A DNA stretch of 64,000 bases from Torymus aiolomorphi (taxonomy: Eukaryota; Arthropoda; Insecta; Hymenoptera; Torymidae). Below the pieces are notes generated by a model, which was not told the origin of the DNA, ran no database searches, and saw only the letters and a program-made list of their open reading frames with translations. Below, in pieces: positions 59,810 through 64,000 of the stretch (position 1 is the first letter of the stretch; each line of letters starts with the position of its first letter). The translations under genes and the position numbers were made by a program. Where the stretch lies: assembly GCA_036365515.1 (NCBI GenBank), contig CM070875.1, forward strand, positions 92,198,128 through 92,262,127, given 5' to 3'.

Positions 59810-60620
59810 AACTAATTAAAAGACGTCTTTTTTACATTGAACATTTTTTCTATGAACAATATTTAACAATGTAATAGCGAAAAAATCGCTAAAATCATCA
59901 AAAATAGTCGTTTTTTTGCTATTACTTTACAGGATTTGAATTTACAGAAAAATGTTAAATACAAAAGTTATAGATAATATTGAAACAAAACTTTTTCCTA
60001 TTCAACATTTTTTTGTACGATCAATTCCTGATGAGTTAAAACCAAAAAAACGGTTTTTAACGCCTAAATGTACATAAAATGGCTGATTTTCGTTCATAAC
60101 TGAGCAGAATTTGACTTTACACAAAAATTTTAAATGTAAAAGTTATAGATAATATTAAAACAAAACTTTTTTATATTGAACACTTTTTGCTACGACCAAT
60201 TTCTGACGAGTTGAACTCATAAAAACGATTTTTAACGCCTAAATATACATAAAATGGACGATTTTCTGCTATAACTTGACAGGATTTGATTTTACACAAA
60301 AATGTTGAATGTAAAAGTTATAGATAATATTAAAACAATACTTTTTCCTATTAAACATTTTTTTTGTACAATCAATTCCCGACGAGTTAAATCCAAACAA
60401 ACAATTTTTAACGCCAAAACATACATAAAATGGACGATTTTCGCTTATTTCAACGATTTGACTTTACACAAAAATATTGAATGCAAAAAATATACTTATG
60501 GATAACATCTAAACAAAACTTTTCCCCAATTAATATTTTAATGTACAATCAATCCTGATTATCTAAACCTATAAATACGACACTTTACATATTCAATTTT
60601 CGCTTATTTAACATGATTCG
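59810..60620. repeat. ~175-bp tandem repeat, four to five diverged copies
   Basis: Each unit carries TTTACACAAAAAT, AAAGTTATAGATAATATTAAAAC, CAATT-CYGAYGAGTT and AACGCCTAAATATACATAAAATGG. The TTTACA marks lie near 59943, 60116, 60292 and 60467. Confidence 0.82.
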
Positions 60621-60796
60621 ATTTGACAAAGAATTATTCAGTGCAATAGCTTTAAATAATATCGGAAAAATCAATATAACATTCGAAAGATCATATAATT
60701 ATAAAAATATAATCATAAGATATAAAATTACATTTAATTACAATGTTAAAATAGTACATTACGATATTGCCACTGAAGTCACATGTACCGTACGAT

Positions 60797-60961
60797 ATTT
60801 TATAGCACGTTTACCTAAGTCCGCTGTCACGCCTATCCGTACCTTAATCAGTCCACTCGCTACACTCGCGCGCTAACCTCACGGTGCAATAATCGACTAC
60901 TTAAGTCACGGGTAGGCGTGACTTAAGTGCGGACTTAGGTCACACTGTGCTATAAAATGAG
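60797..60961. mobile_element. Foldback MITE (~165 bp)
   Basis: TTTTATAGCAC at the left and GTGCTATAAAA at the right are followed inward by CCTAAGTCCGC and TCACGCCTA pairs, giving about 50-bp inverted ends. The loop has CTCGCTACACTCGCGCGC. No coding content. Confidence 0.78.
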
Positions 60962-61526
60962 ATAAACACATTGAAAACATAATTTAAAAAAAAGAAATAT
61001 CTATTGTTTACAAAATGCCAAATATTATGTAAACTAAAACACTAATAAAAATATATAATAAGAAATATAAATTGATGTTGAAGTAACAAAAATTAAAAGA
61101 TTAAATCCATAAATGTTTTTTTACTTAAAATTGTTCTAAGTTGGTCCAAGAAACAAATTATTTTTTTCTAAAACTTGGTCGTAGACAGACAGCTAATATT
61201 GTATATAATCTAATCTTCTATTAACAATGTGATTAATAGAAGTTCTTCAAGTTTAAACCTTAAAAATAAAATTAAAAAACAAAGATTAAATTTTTGTTAA
61301 ATATAAAATTGAGCCAAAGCAAATATAATATTCCATCCTCACGACTCGTAACCATATTCCTGATATCACACATTAAATGATATTCGATGACGAATGAATC
61401 AACGAAATCATTTTGTGACCATGAATGAAAATCCTTGAGGATATAGTTATTATGTTGAAATGTCCCATCTAAATAAAACAAAATAAAAGAAACAATAAAG
61501 TTTGTTGTTGGTAGGTAATGAGGTAT
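60962..61526. other. AT-rich stretch, nothing recognised
   Basis: Only short chance frames; an inverted AATCTTCTATTAACA/GTGATTAATAGAAG is weak. Confidence 0.35.
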
Positions 61527-61645
61527 GGCGGGTTTGATGTGGGGCGCAGGGCGGGGTCCAGGGGCAGAGCCCCTGGTGGGGGTGTAGGGGGCGAAGCCCC
61601 CACTCAGGGGGGTGTAGGGGGGCGAAGCTCCCCACCTGAAATAAA
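61527..61645. repeat. GC-rich hairpin cluster
   Basis: Three close dyads, CAGGGGCAGAGCCCCTG, GGGGGCGAAGCCCCC and GGGGGGCGAAGCTCCCC, are joined by GGTGTAG spacers. A related GGGGGCGAAACCCCCC stands alone at about 31168. Confidence 0.75.
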
Positions 61646-62027
61646 ATTACTGATATATAAAAAAAAATATATATATATATCAACAGCGATATATATAAAC
61701 TTCTTTCTGAAATACGACCTTACTAAAGAAGTTAATTATTTTATTTTAATTTATTTACACTTTATTTAATCCAACTAAAAAAACCGCTGCCAATTCATTG
61801 GCCCGTAGATTCCTCAACCGTAATTTGTTGATTCCTTTAATTAATTTTTAATAACAAAATTTATAATTTTTTAAAAAATTTATTGCAGAATTATAATTAA
61901 ATTCATTTATGAATATTAAAAATTGTTAATTTTTAAATTTATTTATTTATTTATTTATTATTTATTTATATCAAATTTATATACGCTACCCGATCGGAGC
62001 GCCACCTACTCTTATACTATTTTAATT

Positions 62028-62342
62028 TTTAGCTGTTCTCGGCAGTGCGTGCCGAGAAGTCTAAGTTGGTCAGGAGTGGTGGATGCTGGTCGGTAAGGTA
62101 GCTGTGTTTCGCCCCAAGGTTACCATCGTTGGGCTCATCAGCAAGGCTTGATGGTAACCTCTGCCTTGGACATACAGGTTGATGTCTGTACTGCGTTAGA
62201 CGTTCTATATATACTAACCGCAAGGCGATTCGGCCACTTGCGGGAGTTAGTATACATGATAATTGGGACACGCTCTCTAGCGGTGGAGCGGGGCAGCGGA
62301 GCTGCTACGGATGGAGAGAGAGGGGGACTCTGGAACCCCACA
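62028..62342. mobile_element. Retrozyme-like insertion (315 bp) with 4-bp target duplication
   Basis: Compared with the empty paralogue near 14098, 315 bases interrupt TTTTAATTATT, and AATT is repeated on both sides (62024-62027 and 62343-62346). The insert is GC-richer than its host and has strong hairpins (TTCTCGGCA…TGCCGAGAA at 62036-62058; CCGCAAG…CTTGCGG near 62220-62245). It encodes a hammerhead on the minus strand. No protein frame is credible. Plant retrozymes also show 4-bp duplications, by retroviral-type integration. Confidence 0.82.
62105..62176 (-). ncRNA. Type III hammerhead ribozyme in the 315-bp insertion
   Basis: Minus strand: TGTC | CAAGGC-loop-GCCTTG CTGATGA GCCC-loop-GGGC GAAA CA. 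Helix I is six pairs, helix II four or more, and helix III three clear pairs (TGT/ACA). The core is canonical and the cut follows GUC (between 62170 and 62169). Loop I has GGTTACCATC and loop II GATGGTAACC, a ten-base perfect complement. Same plan as the 39-42 kb units with different loop bases. Confidence 0.85.
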
Positions 62343-63227
62343 AATTATTTATCAGTTTTGAATACTTAAACTCAAGAATTCAATCTTGAAAATTCAAACA
62401 TATTACATTTTGACGCCAATACTATATACTTTTATAATCTAATGATGATAACATCATTGGAGTTATGAGATTAAAAAAAAAACACGTTTTTGTTTTTGAT
62501 GATAACTAAAGAACCTTGATAGATAGAAAATTAATTTTTTTTAGAAAATATAGGTATTTTATTTCTCTTTCGAATGCCACCCACCCCATTCAGATACATA
62601 AAGCCGTTCTCGAGAAATTACGATTTAAAAAAAATATCAAAAAATTTTTAACCTCAAATATCTCTGAAATTTATGGACCAATCATTTTGCCCAAAGAACT
62701 CGACCGAGAACTATAAAAAATCTACCTCTAAAAGGAATTTTGAAACCATTAAATCAATTTTACTCTTGTAATCGTTGGACATACAAAACAGATTTTTTTC
62801 ATTTTTCAATTTTTTACTCAAAATCTAGCCTACAGAATGTATTCAAATTTTATCAGATTATAGCTATTTATATTCTGTATTATCATGATTTTTCTCAAAC
62901 AAATTGACCGTCTAGTTTAGGAATTATAAGCTTCTAAAAAAAAACACGTTTTTGTTAATAACAAAAGAACCGTGATATCTAGAAAATTTTTTTTAGAAAA
63001 TATAGGTATTTTAATTCTCTTTCGAACGCTACCCATCAGATTCGAATAACTCGATCCTATCATTAAAAAAAATCAAAAAACAGCTTTGAGAAAATCGAAA
63101 ATTTGAAAAAAAAAACACATCGCCCCAATCAAAAAACGGATTTTTGACCCGCCATCATGCAAAAAAAAAAAACAAAAAAAATGAGACCTGTCCGGTCAAA
63201 ATCGACCGAGTAGAAGCTGAGATCCAG

Positions 63228-63976
<749 letters not shown>

Positions 63977-64000
63977 CGTCTAGATCTCAATTTCTACTCG

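Noticed and set aside
60028..60055. CTGATGAG as a hammerhead
   Set aside because: No GAAA and no helix II partner follow within reach.

Overview
The window looks like a repeat-dominated, AT-rich stretch of an arthropod, most likely insect, nuclear genome. The grounds are spliced gene fragments, mariner, P-family, Penelope and R1-clade elements, and long CA/GT microsatellites. I see no intact host gene. The only host genes recognised are decayed fragments (TFIIA large subunit, type I geranylgeranyltransferase beta) carried in a giant inverted repeat. A hymenopteran or hemipteran source is a guess the sequence cannot settle.

Layout. (1) 1-12100: a giant palindrome with ~4.39 kb arms, holding two mirror copies of the captured gene fragments, smaller nested palindromes, and a ~180-bp satellite at its centre. 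(2) 13258-22275: duplicated microsatellite-bearing repeats around a decayed R1-clade (Waldo/Mino-like) LINE. (3) 22442-30051: a small MITE, a Helitron relic, an 18-bp purine/pyrimidine minisatellite foldback split by a LINE 3' end, and a mariner nested inside another mariner. (4) 30290-33739: short tandem repeats, a CR1/jockey-like LINE fragment, and Penelope terminal sequence with a ~300-bp tandem repeat. (5) 33747-47699: one 13.95-kb P-family DNA transposon with ~2-kb terminal inverted repeats. Its two-exon THAP transposase gene is intact except for one frameshift. (6) 47700-59320: Penelope, LINE and unknown DNA-transposon pieces arranged directly and inverted, plus an intact-looking two-exon Tc5/pogo-like transposase gene. 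(7) 59400-64000: tandem repeats, a MITE, GC hairpins, and a second copy of the 13-15 kb repeat.

The most notable system is a set of self-cleaving RNA motifs. The intron of the P-family transposase holds a 2.6-kb array of ~511-bp units, three in one orientation and two in the other. It is bounded by a perfect 13-bp target-site duplication. Each full unit encodes what reads as a type III hammerhead ribozyme with complementary stem-I and stem-II loops. A separate 315-bp insertion at 62028-62342, with a 4-bp duplication and an empty-site paralogue in this window, carries a different hammerhead of the same architecture whose loop complementarity is kept with different bases. Both look like retrozymes, non-autonomous elements that may move through circular RNA. 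Penelope terminal sequences here also carry hammerhead-like motifs and could be the source of the machinery, but that link is inference.
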